A DNA stretch of 55,331 nt, taken from Methanobacteriota archaeon. GTDB lineage: Archaea > Halobacteriota > Methanomicrobia > Methanomicrobiales > Methanoculleaceae. Below, in pieces: positions 1 through 11,276 of this stretch; position 1 is the first letter of the stretch; every line of letters begins with the position of its first letter. Position numbers and translations under genes: made by a program. The notes under the pieces are model-generated. The model worked only from the letters and a program-made list of their open reading frames with translations, did not search any database and had not been told where the DNA came from. The DNA lies in NCBI GenBank assembly GCA_030446015.1, contig JASUSO010000003.1:1-55331 (forward strand), written 5' to 3'.

Positions 1-99
1 AGGTCAAAGAGATCAAGATCAAAGTGATCCTCCATAACCTAACGAAGGCAGTACAAACAGTCGTGATTGTCGTTGTCTGGAAGGAATTCAACAGAGCCC
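1..99 (-). mobile_element. Probable end of an insertion sequence running off the left edge
   Basis: Read on the minus strand, the sequence from about 99 begins GGGCTCTGTTGAATTCC, which resembles the terminal inverted repeats of several IS families. About 60 bases further in, an ATG (33-35) opens a frame that stays open to the window edge (MEDHFDLDLFDL). This fits an IS end followed by its transposase start. The boundary coincides with the abrupt end of the neighbouring ATPase gene. The second end and the target duplication lie outside the window, so the IS call is an inference. Confidence 0.35.
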
Positions 100-651
100 T
101 ATTTTTGCTTTAAACGCAAAAGCATAGGAGTATTTATCTTCAAATTCGTTTTCATATGGGTTAAATGGCCGGGCCTTGCCGTTAATATAGTAATTCTTAC
201 TTTGAGGGTGATCTTTTGATATTGAGAATATTTCTTCGAGGCCCTCCCAAAAATTGTTTTCATCTATTTTATGTGGATAAGGGGTGCCCTCAACATAAGT
301 TATGCCTGATTTTAGATCTCGATGGTACTGTTTATGCTCTCCATGTACAAAAAATCCGAAACAGTTGTGGTATATCTCTTCATAATTTAATTCCTCATCG
401 GCATCTCGTGTTAACTCACAGAAGATATAGATTGGTTCTTCAATGTTTCCGTCATGAAAGTCGTTTTCAACGATGTTCTGGGTTTTATGGTAAGCAGGGA
501 ACGACTCGCCCAAAACGATGTCAATCGCTCTTAATATATTGCTTTTGCCAGAGTTATTCCTTCCAATAATTACGTTTTTCCCTTTTTCGAAGTTAATATT
601 TAACTCTTCTATCGAACGGTAATTCTTAATCCTCAATCTTGAAAGATACAT
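88..651 (-). pseudogene. AAA ATPase of OLD-nuclease type, truncated after the N-terminal domain
   Basis: The 187-residue frame opens with an SMC/RecF/OLD-like N-terminus (MYLSRLRIKNYRSIEEL) and a Walker A motif, GRNNSGKSN, near residues 30-38. OLD-family proteins normally exceed 500 residues, with a second ATPase half and a Toprim nuclease domain; both are missing. The frame stops shortly after AFKAKIG, where the sequence changes into the putative IS end, so insertion probably broke the gene. Composition is clearly more AT-rich than the rest of the window, consistent with transfer. OLD proteins are often phage-defence nucleases, but this fragment should not be active. Confidence 0.7.
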
Positions 652-828
652 TTAATTGGATAATTAATCTTCTGATAAATAAGATTTCTGATATTATTTT
701 CTATAATTTAATTGAGAGACATTACACTGATGATTGTAGATTAGGCGTTTCGTTGAGCAAACGTTGATATCAACAATTAAATCCTATGTTGAGGATGGTA
801 GTCAAACACGATATGCCATTTTGTATGG

Positions 829-1091
829 TTGGAAGATAATGTTACAATCCGGTTAATTTATCGATTGAAGAACGATATGGTCACTGAATTTCTGAATCTG
901 GCGGATGAAATCCAGAATGATGTTGGAGTCTGGATAAGGCACTTGATATTCCATTCAACGACGAAGCAATTACTATTGGTATTGATCATTCCGACAAGTG
1001 TGGTCGGTATCTCCGGAGGAGATTGATGAAGAGGGGTATTCACGCACCGGTGAGGAAGAGGATGAGACTAGGAGCGGGCGAAGGCGGATGA
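829..1091 (+). other. Possible decayed gene in an AT-rich gap
   Basis: The stretch 658-1148 has no convincing intact gene. A TTG-started frame (829-1026) gives MEDNVTIRLIYRLKND. Around 930 a different frame becomes protein-like (LDKALDIPFNDEAITIGID, then HSDKCGRYLRRRLMKR) and ends at a stop near 1091. The switch suggests a frameshifted remnant. I recognise no family. Confidence 0.2.
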
Positions 1092-1148
1092 TTGCCGAAA
1101 TTTGCCTAAAATAAGAACATCGCCTTCCTAAACCTCACACCGGCCTTC

Positions 1149-1757
1149 TCAGAACAGCCAGTCCCAGATCCTCATCCGGTAGTACTTACCGATGCTGATA
1201 TTGGGGTCCTCGTCGAGCATCTTGCTCACCCGCTTCTTCATCTTATACGACTTTTTGATCTTTAAGAACGTCTTGCTGAAGAGCGTGTTCGCGGCCATCA
1301 TCTGGTTGAGGTAGCTGTACTGCTCCTTGATCGACTCCAGTTTCAGGCCGGCCGAGATCTCGTCGCAGTCCTTTGACCCCACATCCCTGAACGTATGGCA
1401 GTCCCGGATGAAGTCCGTAAAGATCCTCACCCCCTGCTCGTTCCTGTTCATGGTTGCAGTCAGGTTCAGGATCTTGTCGGAGAACGAGATCACGAATATC
1501 AGGAAGCCGAGAAACGCAATCACGTTTCGCAGGTCCTGTTGATCGTGGAAAGGAAGCGACAACGATTCCAGGATATCGGGATCCACGATGCTCAGGAAGG
1601 CGATGGATGCCGAGAACAGCAGAATGGCCAGCGACAGGGCGGTCGAGATCCATTTGTACTTTCTATACTGGTAGGCGCAGATCTCCCTGGACAGACCGGC
1701 CTTGTCCGCTAAATTGTTAATCTCATTAACACAGTCTTCTACGGTTTTCCCGCTCAT
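1149..1757 (-). CDS. SLATT-domain two-TM membrane protein
   Basis: A 202-residue protein with a short charged N-terminus, two hydrophobic helices at about 36-58 and 80-98, and a long helical cytoplasmic tail. A YRKYKW-type segment just before TM1 and the two-helix layout followed by a helical tail match SLATT effector domains, which in CBASS-like and other conflict systems are thought to form membrane pores when activated. No nucleotide cyclase, SLOG sensor or reverse transcriptase gene is adjacent; the only defence-like neighbour is the broken OLD-type ATPase. It may be a one-gene SLATT system or the survivor of a larger island. Assignment rests on layout and residue pattern. Confidence 0.6.
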   Translation of the reverse strand: MSGKTVEDCVNEINNLADKAGLSREICAYQYRKYKWISTALSLAILLFSASIAFLSIVDPDILESLSLPFHDQQDLRNVIAFLGFLIFVISFSDKILNLTATMNRNEQGVRIFTDFIRDCHTFRDVGSKDCDEISAGLKLESIKEQYSYLNQMMAANTLFSKTFLKIKKSYKMKKRVSKMLDEDPNISIGKYYRMRIWDWLF

Positions 1758-2054
1758 TGAAGTTCCTCATGGTGCAATGAATCGTCGATGAGTATGGTTG
1801 CCCCTTCTCCGAAGTCAGTATACAGAGGTGTCACGGCAAATCCTGCTAGGAAAAAATCATCTAAACAAGCGGCGGGATCGATACCTCTACCGGAAAGAAG
1901 CAGGCACCGTTTTACCATCATCTGGTCATGTACAGAGGTTAGTTACTCGGGTATATACGTTTCGGAACGCCATTCCTTCGGAATCGTCCCGAAACCGATA
2001 ATTTGCCGTATCCAGCCCGGCAAAGATCAACTCCAGCCGGCAGCCGGACAAAAG

Positions 2055-2285
2055 ATGGATAACCGATCCCCGCCCACGTCTCTTCCTGAAATCATGGGAA
2101 ACGACACCGGCACACTGGCAATCACCATCTCTCTCGTTGGCATCGCGTTCGTCCTGCACTTCTCGGCCGCGCCCTACTACTTCATCGGCTCGGCGCCGAC
2201 CGGGTTCAGCACCGGGACGCTCGGCCTGATCTTCTGCGTCCTCGGGATTCTCCTCGCCGGCTTTGCAGCCGCAAAGAAGGAGTGA
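2055..2285 (+). CDS. Small two-TM membrane protein, unknown
   Basis: The frame is open from 1788, but only the part from the ATG at 2055 (76 aa) looks like protein: a polar start, a helix around residues 16-35, a short loop rich in P, Y and G, and a second helix around 53-70 ending AAKKE. Another ATG at 2094 would also work. Archaeal genomes carry many such two-helix proteins of unknown role. It ends just before the convergent reductase gene. The 297 bases before it (1758-2054) show nothing else I can support. Confidence 0.55.
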   Translation: MDNRSPPTSLPEIMGNDTGTLAITISLVGIAFVLHFSAAPYYFIGSAPTGFSTGTLGLIFCVLGILLAGFAAAKKE

Positions 2286-2296
2286 AGGCCGACCCC

Positions 2297-2962
2297 TTAC
2301 TTCTTCACCGCGTAGACGAGGTGCACCGTCCCCTGCTCCATCGGCACGGCCTTCCGGAGTTCGAGCGCCGTCCGTCCACCGGCCCGGCCGAAGAGTCTCT
2401 TCTCTCCCTCGCCGACGATGACCGGGTGAACGATCAGGCTGATCGTATCCGCGATCCCCTCCCGGATCAGGACGTCGTTTAGGTCCGGGCCGGAGTCGGT
2501 GACCACCCGGCGTATGCCGAACCGCTCCCCGAGTTCCCCTATGGCGCTCCTGAGGTCGACTCTGTCCTTGCCGCACCGGATGAAGGGGTACTCCCGTTCG
2601 CGGAGGTAGTCGAGGTAATCCTCCGGCGTCGTCTCCGCAACAAGGACGATGACGTCCTTCGTATGCTCCATGTTCCGGTAGAAGTGGAGCAGATCTTTGA
2701 GTATGCCCCTGCTGTCGACGATGACGCTGACGGGGCGCGGGTCGTCCGGCCGCACCTCGGGCCGGTGCCGGTCCGCCTCCTTCTCCGGCTCGTTGATGTC
2801 CATGAACATCTCGATCCCGGTCTTTGCGGTGGCCGACCCCGCGAGCACCGCCCCCGGCTCAAGGGCCAGGAGTGCGCCGTAGTGCTGCCCGAGATCGATC
2901 TCAAAGCCCCTCACCGCGTGATCGAGGCTCACGCTGTTGTGGATGATGACTTCCGGGTACAT
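2297..2962 (-). CDS. RibD/dihydrofolate-reductase-fold NAD(P)H reductase
   Basis: The frame is open to 3061, but conserved sequence begins at MYPEVIIHNSVSLDH, so I place the start at 2962 (221 aa). The N-terminal strand, a GSATAKTG segment near residue 40, PVSVIVDSRG in the middle and LIVHPVIVGEGE near the C-terminus match the RibD C-terminal family. The best-known archaeal member reduces the ribosylaminopyrimidine intermediate of riboflavin and F420 synthesis, but this protein diverges from that enzyme's usual N-terminus, so the exact substrate is open. It is divergent from the HD hydrolase. Confidence 0.7.
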   Translation of the reverse strand: MYPEVIIHNSVSLDHAVRGFEIDLGQHYGALLALEPGAVLAGSATAKTGIEMFMDINEPEKEADRHRPEVRPDDPRPVSVIVDSRGILKDLLHFYRNMEHTKDVIVLVAETTPEDYLDYLREREYPFIRCGKDRVDLRSAIGELGERFGIRRVVTDSGPDLNDVLIREGIADTISLIVHPVIVGEGEKRLFGRAGGRTALELRKAVPMEQGTVHLVYAVKK

Positions 2963-3072
2963 GCGGGGAGATTCGTCTGTTCGGGATATAGACATCGTGG
3001 ATCCGCTCCCGCCCGCCGATACAGAAAGCCCTATCCCCTTTCCCGGCCGAGAACTCTTCACTGGAGGATACC

Positions 3073-4278
3073 ATGGAGATCCCGCCCCACATCGCCGACC
3101 GGATGGCCCGGAGGATGGCCGACCGCGAATCCCTCCTCTCGCCCCGGGCGACCCGGAACGCCGATTACCTCCGGCGTTCCGGCAAAAAACCCGAAGACCC
3201 GGTCATCCGGCCGCCGTTCTTCCGGGACGCCGACCGGATCGTCCACTCGAAGGCCTACTCGCGCTACATCGACAAGACCCAGGTCTTCTACCTGGTCGAG
3301 AACGACCACATCACCCATCGCGTCCTCCACGTCCAGCTGGTCTCGAAGATCGCAAGGACGATCGGGCGGGCTCTCGGCTTGAACGAGGACCTGATCGAGG
3401 CGATCTCCCTCGGTCATGACATCGGCCACGTGCCCTACGGCCACCTCGGGGAGACGTTCCTCAACGAGCTCTGCGCCGGGCACGGTCTCGGGGGGTTCCG
3501 GCACAACGTCCAGAGCGTCCGGTTCCTCGACGTCGTCGAGGACTGCGACCTCACGCTGCAGGTGCTGGACGGGATCCTCTGCCACAACGGCGAGGCCAAC
3601 GACCACGTTCTCACGGTCGAGGGTGAGGCCGAATGGGACTCGTTTGCGGAGAAACTGCAACGGATCGAGGACGGGGGCGACGCCCTCCCCCTCACCGCCG
3701 AGGGATGCGTCGTCCGGTGCGCCGACAGCATCTCCTACCTCGGCCGCGACCTGGCGGACGCCCTCGAGGTCGAGGTGATCGGCGAGCGGGATCTCGAGGA
3801 ATTCCCGGAGAACTGCATGGACCTCTTCGGGATCGAAGGGAGGACGAAGGCCGCATTCTCCGATATCAACCGAAAAGTGCTCGATATCCTGATCCGCGAC
3901 CTCATCACGGAGAGTTACGATGCCGACTGCATCGCCTTCTCGGCGGAGGCGTCGGCCTCTGTCGCGGCCTTCAAGGAGTTCAACATGGCGCACATCTACA
4001 CAAACCCGCGGCTCCTCTCGAACCGGGAGAAGATCCGGTTCATGTTCCGGTACCTCTTCGACCGGATCATCGAGGACATCGAGGACGAACGCGAGGACTC
4101 GCCGGTCTACGCGGACCTCATCAACGCACCATGGGTCTCCCCACGATACGTCGCCACCGCCACGCCGGCGGAACTCGCGCGGGACTTCATCGCCGGGATG
4201 ACCGACCGCTACTTCGAGTGGGTCTTCCGGCAGAGCATCCTCCCGGAGAGGGTGCGGTCGAGGTACCGGGGGTGGTGA
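3073..4278 (+). CDS. HD-domain phosphohydrolase, dGTPase-like
   Basis: A 401-residue protein of the dGTP triphosphohydrolase-like HD family. Metal ligands are visible: H82 (THRVLHV), H115-D116 (GHDIGH) and a later aspartate in RCADSISYLGRD near residue 220. The N-terminal YSRYIDKTQVF motif is also typical. Members hydrolyse dNTPs to nucleosides and triphosphate, though archaeal homologues often have broader or unknown substrates. The start is supported by GGAGG a few bases upstream. It is transcribed away from the reductase gene. Confidence 0.8.
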   Translation: MEIPPHIADRMARRMADRESLLSPRATRNADYLRRSGKKPEDPVIRPPFFRDADRIVHSKAYSRYIDKTQVFYLVENDHITHRVLHVQLVSKIARTIGRALGLNEDLIEAISLGHDIGHVPYGHLGETFLNELCAGHGLGGFRHNVQSVRFLDVVEDCDLTLQVLDGILCHNGEANDHVLTVEGEAEWDSFAEKLQRIEDGGDALPLTAEGCVVRCADSISYLGRDLADALEVEVIGERDLEEFPENCMDLFGIEGRTKAAFSDINRKVLDILIRDLITESYDADCIAFSAEASASVAAFKEFNMAHIYTNPRLLSNREKIRFMFRYLFDRIIEDIEDEREDSPVYADLINAPWVSPRYVATATPAELARDFIAGMTDRYFEWVFRQSILPERVRSRYRGW

Positions 4279-4445
4279 ACCCCGTGGCCGGCAGTTGGGG
4301 TTCTGCCTGTTGTCGCGATCGCTGTCCCGGGACGGGAGATCGGCCGGGACTCCGGGTACAGGGCTGAACCGGGCCCATCCGCTCCGATCTCGATGTGTGC
4401 CTGCCGCCGAAACCTACATCGCGGGCGGCGTCGGATCATAAGAGA

Positions 4446-5273
4446 ATGAACCCGAGATGCCCGGCCGTCCTGGTCCACGGCTGGCGGAGCCATCCCGGCA
4501 TCTGGAACCGCCTCACCCCGGCGCTCACGGAGGCCGCGGTGCCCATCTGGAACTTCGATTACACCGCGTTGCAGGGCGCCGGGACGGAGACGATCGCCCT
4601 CGCTCTCCAGGACTACATCCACAAAAAGCGTGAGGTGACCGGCTACGCCGGCCCGGTCGACATCGTCTGCCACTCCATGGGGACCTGCATCGCCCGCTAC
4701 CTCCTCGAGGTCCTCGACGGCGGTGACCGGGAGGAAGACGTCCGGCAGCTCGTCGGGATCGGCCCCCCGAACAACGGCTCGGCCATGGCCGAACTCTTCA
4801 ACGACCCTGAACAGGGCCCCGACGTGATCCGGCGGCTTGTCGGGGTCTTCGTGCCGCGGGACTACGACCCCGGGGAGGACACCATCGTCCAGGAGTTCCG
4901 CCCCCAGAGCAGGATCGTCCGGGACCTCCGCCGCGCCGGAACCCGCGACGAGATCGCCTACCGTATCGTCCTCGGCGCGAACCTCACCGGGGACCCGGCG
5001 TTCTTCCCGGCGTTCGGCGGCAGAACCTGGGAGTTCGCCCCGGACGGCGGCTGGCGGACGACGTATGCCGGCGATGGCATCGTCCCTCACTCCGACTCGC
5101 ACCTCCCGGGCGCGGAGGTGGACATCCTCCCTGCGGATCCGGCGAACCTCGCCCGGAACCCGGAGTTCTACTGCCACACCCTGCTGCCGAGAAACCCCGA
5201 GGTCGTTTCCCGCGTCAGGGACTACCTCACTCTAACTTCAGGGCCCGCCGTGCGGACTCTGCCCAGGCGTTGA
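4446..5273 (+). CDS. Alpha/beta hydrolase, lipase-like
   Basis: Starting at ATG 4446 the protein has 275 residues. It shows the oxyanion segment VLVHGW, a nucleophile elbow CHSMG (serine near residue 77) and a late DGIVPHSDSH segment with catalytic acid and histidine candidates, as in class I/II triacylglycerol lipases and esterases. There is no signal peptide. The 3' end overlaps the convergent small gene at 5227-5517 by 47 bases. The substrate is unknown. Confidence 0.75.
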   Translation: MNPRCPAVLVHGWRSHPGIWNRLTPALTEAAVPIWNFDYTALQGAGTETIALALQDYIHKKREVTGYAGPVDIVCHSMGTCIARYLLEVLDGGDREEDVRQLVGIGPPNNGSAMAELFNDPEQGPDVIRRLVGVFVPRDYDPGEDTIVQEFRPQSRIVRDLRRAGTRDEIAYRIVLGANLTGDPAFFPAFGGRTWEFAPDGGWRTTYAGDGIVPHSDSHLPGAEVDILPADPANLARNPEFYCHTLLPRNPEVVSRVRDYLTLTSGPAVRTLPRR

Positions 5274-5517
5274 TCGCCCGTTCGAGTTCCTCGCCGGCCT
5301 TCCGCGCCGCCTGCTGGATATGCTCGTGCCCTTCGGGCGTCCCGAAGAGGTGCTGGCCCGCGCTCACCACGTCGTTCACCGCTTTTTTGACCGACTCCGA
5401 TGCCTCCTGCACCCGCTCCTCGACGGTTGGGGCGGCCGGTACCGGTTCCTCCTCCGGTTCGGGAGCGGGGTCGACGACCCACCGCCCCTTCACAAAGCGA
5501 CCTTCTCTCTCGCTCAT
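5227..5517 (-). CDS. Small helical protein, unknown
   Basis: A 96-residue acidic protein. The first third is rich in P and E (a likely linker); the remainder is one or two amphipathic helices with regularly spaced A, V and L (VEERVQEASESVKKAVNDVV). It has no cysteines and no membrane segment. It overlaps the lipase-like gene tail to tail. I do not recognise a family; the layout resembles small apolipophorin- or phasin-like helical proteins, which is only an analogy. Confidence 0.6.
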   Translation of the reverse strand: MSEREGRFVKGRWVVDPAPEPEEEPVPAAPTVEERVQEASESVKKAVNDVVSAGQHLFGTPEGHEHIQQAARKAGEELERAINAWAESARRALKLE

Positions 5518-5649
5518 AGTCGTGGATGTAGGTCTTCACCGGATAATAAACCTGTTTTCTGTATCGTCGTGCCTCCCGCCGATGCGCAGGTTCATCTACC
5601 CGGAAGACTACAGAGGGTCTGATATGGTCCGGGTTGCCGTCTCCGAGGT

Positions 5650-6180
5650 ATGCGGCCGGGCCCCTGCCGGCTCCGGGTTGCACGAGCCGCTGCGTTCGTG
5701 TTCCTCTTCCTCCTGGCCGTTCCGCTCCTCCTCGGCTTCGCCTTCGGCATCTCCCCCGCGGCGGCCCTTGCCCTCATCGGGTCGACCCTCCTCCTCCAGG
5801 CGGCCGCTGCCGTCGTCGGCCTCTCGCTCGGGTTGCACCCGGCGGTCGTCCTCCTCTTCCTGACGTCGGTTGCCGCTGCCGTCCTGTTCGGCATCCTCGA
5901 GGCCTGCGAGCTCTTTGCCGGGCGCTCCCGGATGATCCAGAGTCTTTTATCGAAGATCGACGCGAAGATAGGACGCATCGAGTACCTGAGACGTTACGGC
6001 GCCCTGATGCTGATCCCGGTCATCTGGATCCCAGGGATTGCCCTCTACGGCGCTCCCGTCGTCGCGTGGATCTTCCGGTACCCGCGGGCGGCCTCCCTCC
6101 TCTGCATGCTGGCCGGGTGGATGATCGCGATCCTCGCGGTCATGGCGGCGGCGTTGGGGCTCGTCCGCCTGGCCTTCTGA
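5650..6180 (+). CDS. Small multidrug-export-family-like membrane protein
   Basis: A 176-residue protein with about five hydrophobic helices (near 12-34, 36-58, 62-84, 118-138 and 148-174). A loop after the third helix contains SKIDAKIGRIEYLRRYG, followed by ALMLIPVIWIPGIALYGAPV. This organisation resembles the Sm_multidrug_ex family of small archaeal membrane proteins. Transport function is unproven in this family. It ends 144 bases before the first tRNA-Cys and is the last gene before the sulfur block. Confidence 0.6.
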   Translation: MRPGPCRLRVARAAAFVFLFLLAVPLLLGFAFGISPAAALALIGSTLLLQAAAAVVGLSLGLHPAVVLLFLTSVAAAVLFGILEACELFAGRSRMIQSLLSKIDAKIGRIEYLRRYGALMLIPVIWIPGIALYGAPVVAWIFRYPRAASLLCMLAGWMIAILAVMAAALGLVRLAF

Positions 6181-6265
6181 GCAGGCACGCCGGTGCCCAC
6201 CTCTCCGCCCTCCTTTCGTGGGGATGCGGCCGTTCCGCCCTCCCCGGAGGATGGCATGATCCCAA

Positions 6266-6275
6266 GGTATATATG
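6266..6275 (+). promoter_or_regulatory. TATA box of the tRNA-Cys1/SepCysS1 operon
   Basis: GGTATATATG lies about 54 bases before the tRNA 5' end. A normal archaeal start about 26 bases downstream would fall near 6297, between the two operator copies. Confidence 0.6.
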
Positions 6276-6289
6276 TTCACAATCGTTAA
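6276..6289 (+). promoter_or_regulatory. Operator palindrome, upstream copy with one mismatch
   Basis: TTCACAATCGTTAA differs from the consensus TT[AC]ACAATTGT[GT]AA at one base. It touches the 3' side of the TATA box. Its centre is 29 bp from the perfect copy at 6305. Confidence 0.65.
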
Positions 6290-6304
6290 CACTGATAGTC
6301 ATAA

Positions 6305-6318
6305 TTAACAATTGTTAA
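6305..6318 (+). promoter_or_regulatory. Operator palindrome before tRNA-Cys1
   Basis: TTAACAATTGTTAA, perfect two-fold symmetry, centred about 40 bp from the TATA box and ending six bases before the tRNA. It should overlap the first transcribed bases, a position suited to repression. Confidence 0.8.
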
Positions 6319-6324
6319 TTCTAC

Positions 6325-6396
6325 GCCGAGGTGGCGGAACGGCTACGCGGTTGACTGCAGATCAACTCCATCCCGGTTCGACTCCGGGCCTCGGCT
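6325..6396 (+). tRNA. tRNA-Cys (GCA), copy 1
   Basis: A full cloverleaf: acceptor GCCGAGG paired with CCTCGGC, three-pair D stem GCG/CGC, anticodon stem TTGAC/... with loop CTGCAGA (anticodon GCA, G37), a T arm with TTCGACT, and U73 as expected for tRNA-Cys. CCA is not encoded. The SepCysS1 start codon follows after only four bases, so tRNA and mRNA must share a transcript unless a promoter hides inside the tRNA. Confidence 0.97.
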
Positions 6397-6400
6397 CTCT

Positions 6401-9066
<2,666 letters not shown>

Positions 9067-9067
9067 G

Positions 9068-10537
9068 ATGCCTGGATCGGTCGGCACTGTGAAGACGGAG
9101 TACGTCACCTTCTCCGAACCCCTCACCCTCGAGAGCGGTGCGGTTCTTGCGCCGGTGACGATCGCCTACGAGACCTACGGCCGGCTGAACCGGGAGAAGA
9201 GCAACGCGATCCTGATCTGCCACGCCCTCTCCGGCGACGCCCACGCGGCAGGCTACCACGAAGGCGAGACCCGGCCGGGGTGGTGGGACGGCGTCATCGG
9301 GCCCGGGAAGGCCTTCGACACCGACCGCTACTTCGTCATCTGCTCAAATGTCATCGGCGGCTGCAAAGGCTCGACGGGGCCTGCTTCCATCGACCCCGCG
9401 ACCGGCCGGCCCTACGCCCTCTCCTTCCCGGTGATCACCGTGCGGGACATGGTCCGGGCGCAGAAACGGCTGATAGAACACCTCGGGATCGAGTGCCTCA
9501 CCGCGGTGGCGGGTGGCTCGATGGGAGGGATGCAGGCGCTCCAGTGGGCGGTCGCCTACCCGGAGGCGGTCCGGAAGGTGATCGCCATCGCCACGACCGC
9601 ACGCTCGACCGCCCAGCAGATAGCCTTCAACGAGGTCGGGCGGCAGGCGATCATGGCCGATCCCGCGTGGGCGGGCGGGAATTACCCGCCGGATAACCCG
9701 CCGGTACAGGGCCTGCGTCTCGCACGGATGATCGGGCACATCACCTACCTCTCCGACGGGGCGATGCGTGAGAAGTTCGGGCGGAACCTCCAGGGCCGCA
9801 GCAGCGTCGGCTACGGCTTCTCCACCGAGTTCCAGGTCGAGAGTTACCTCCACCACCAGGGCGAGTCGTTCACCCGGCGGTTCGACGCCAACTCCTACCT
9901 CTACATCACCCGGGCGCTCGACTACTTCGACCTCGCCGTGGACGACTCGCTCACCGCCGGGTTTGCCGGGGCGAAGGCCTCGTTCCTGGTCGTCTCGGTC
10001 TCTTCGGACTGGCTCTACCCGCCCTACCAGTCCGAGGAGATCGCAAACGCCCTGGCCGCAAACGGTATCCCGGTCCAGTACTGCGAGATCCGGTCGAACT
10101 ACGGACACGACGCCTTCCTCCTTGAGGACGGGCAGTTGAACTACCTCATCGGCACGTTCCTCGATCACCTGCTCGTCCGGGACGTCATGGAGACGGGCAT
10201 CCCGACTATCGCCGAGGAGGCGTCCATTCACGACGCCGCGAGGGTCATGATCGAGAACGCCGTCAACCACCTCCCCGTCCTCGCCGGGAAGGGCGACCTC
10301 GCCGGGATCGTCACCTCCTGGGACATCGCGAAGGCGGTCGCCTGCGGCCATAAGAGCCTCGACGAGATCATGTCCCGCTCGGTCGTCACCGCCGCCCCGG
10401 ACGAACCGGTCACGGAGGCCGCCCGAAAGATGGAGGAACGCTCGATATCCGCCCTCCCCGTCGTCGACGCCGACCGGCGGGTGATCGGGCTCATCTCAAG
10501 CGATGCGATCAGCACGCTGATAGGACGATGCACATGA
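9068..10537 (+). CDS. metX: Homoserine O-acetyltransferase with C-terminal CBS pair
   Basis: Makes O-acetylhomoserine, the substrate for MetY. The alpha/beta hydrolase core shows the nucleophile in GGSMGGMQ (near residue 145) and the catalytic histidine in NYGHDAFLLE (near 350). Residues from about 370 to the end form two CBS motifs (VRDVMETGIP..., LDEIMSRSVV...), which usually bind adenosyl ligands and may regulate the enzyme. I chose ATG 9068 because GGAG ends nine bases before it; an in-frame ATG at 9059 lies directly against that site. The 3' end overlaps the next gene. Confidence 0.92.
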   Translation: MPGSVGTVKTEYVTFSEPLTLESGAVLAPVTIAYETYGRLNREKSNAILICHALSGDAHAAGYHEGETRPGWWDGVIGPGKAFDTDRYFVICSNVIGGCKGSTGPASIDPATGRPYALSFPVITVRDMVRAQKRLIEHLGIECLTAVAGGSMGGMQALQWAVAYPEAVRKVIAIATTARSTAQQIAFNEVGRQAIMADPAWAGGNYPPDNPPVQGLRLARMIGHITYLSDGAMREKFGRNLQGRSSVGYGFSTEFQVESYLHHQGESFTRRFDANSYLYITRALDYFDLAVDDSLTAGFAGAKASFLVVSVSSDWLYPPYQSEEIANALAANGIPVQYCEIRSNYGHDAFLLEDGQLNYLIGTFLDHLLVRDVMETGIPTIAEEASIHDAARVMIENAVNHLPVLAGKGDLAGIVTSWDIAKAVACGHKSLDEIMSRSVVTAAPDEPVTEAARKMEERSISALPVVDADRRVIGLISSDAISTLIGRCT

Positions 10538-11013
10538 CATCTCAGCAGAATAACGGACAGGCCCTCCTGGTATTCGGGTGCCCCGAGGTCCCGGTGCAGG
10601 CGGCGATCGGCCTCTACCTTGCAGGCCGGCTTGCCGGGGACGGCTACGACGTCGTCACGGCCGGAAACCCCTCGGTCCTCGGCCTCCTCCGCGTCTCGGA
10701 CATAAAGAAGCACTACATCGGAAAGACCGTCGATCTCGACCGCTGTATCGGGGAGATCGCGGAGAAGAAGCGGGACGCGGACCTCTGCGTGGTCTTCGCC
10801 CATAACGATGCCGGCATCTCCTACGCCGCCTCGATGCGCTACCTCCTCCCGGAGGCGCGCCTCGTGGTCATCGTCTTCGGCCGGAGCGCCGAAGAGCTCG
10901 CGGGACAGATCGAGTTCCCCTGCGAAAAGGTCGTGGAGAAGGCGGTCCACAACCCGGGAAAACTAAAGATTGGGATCGACGAGGTCTTCGGATGGCATGC
11001 ATCGACGAACTGA
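10534..11013 (+). CDS. DUF1890 protein
   Basis: A 159-residue protein restricted, as far as known, to methanogens. The N-terminus reads like a nucleotide-binding fold (ALLVFGCPEVPVQAAIGLYL), and a second strand near residue 90 is LCVVFAHNDAGISYA. ATG 10534 overlaps the metX stop, with AGGA at a good distance; an ATG at 10528 is also possible. The function is unknown. Its place between metX and thiI, and before its usual partner DUF1894, suggests a role in sulfur metabolism or tRNA thiolation. Confidence 0.8.
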   Translation: MTSQQNNGQALLVFGCPEVPVQAAIGLYLAGRLAGDGYDVVTAGNPSVLGLLRVSDIKKHYIGKTVDLDRCIGEIAEKKRDADLCVVFAHNDAGISYAASMRYLLPEARLVVIVFGRSAEELAGQIEFPCEKVVEKAVHNPGKLKIGIDEVFGWHASTN

Positions 11014-11276
11014 ACCCGGAGGTCCTCCTCCGGGGGGCTTCGTTCGCGGAGTGCCGCGCTCTGGTTGAGAAGCGCTGCCGCGAGGTCTACTACGTCGACC
11101 CGGGCTACGCGATCTTTGATACACACCTCATCGGGGTCCCGCCGATCGCCGTCGGAGTGGAGGAGACCTTCATCGTCCTCCCCTACACCAAACCCTGTTA
11201 CGGGACGTTCCTGATCCGGGTGCCGGGAGGCGAGGAGGTCGAGCGGCTCAGGCGGAAGGGGAGGCGGAGACCGTGA
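10992..11276 (+). CDS. DUF1894 protein
   Basis: A 94-residue protein overlapping the end of the DUF1890 gene by 22 bases. Two cysteines sit near the N-terminus in CIDELNP and ECRALVEKRC, and a later one in TKPCYGTF. DUF1890 and DUF1894 genes are typically neighbours in methanogens, which supports the call. The stop overlaps the GTG start of thiI. No biochemical role is established; a helper for sulfur transfer is a guess from context. Confidence 0.8.
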   Translation: MACIDELNPEVLLRGASFAECRALVEKRCREVYYVDPGYAIFDTHLIGVPPIAVGVEETFIVLPYTKPCYGTFLIRVPGGEEVERLRRKGRRRP

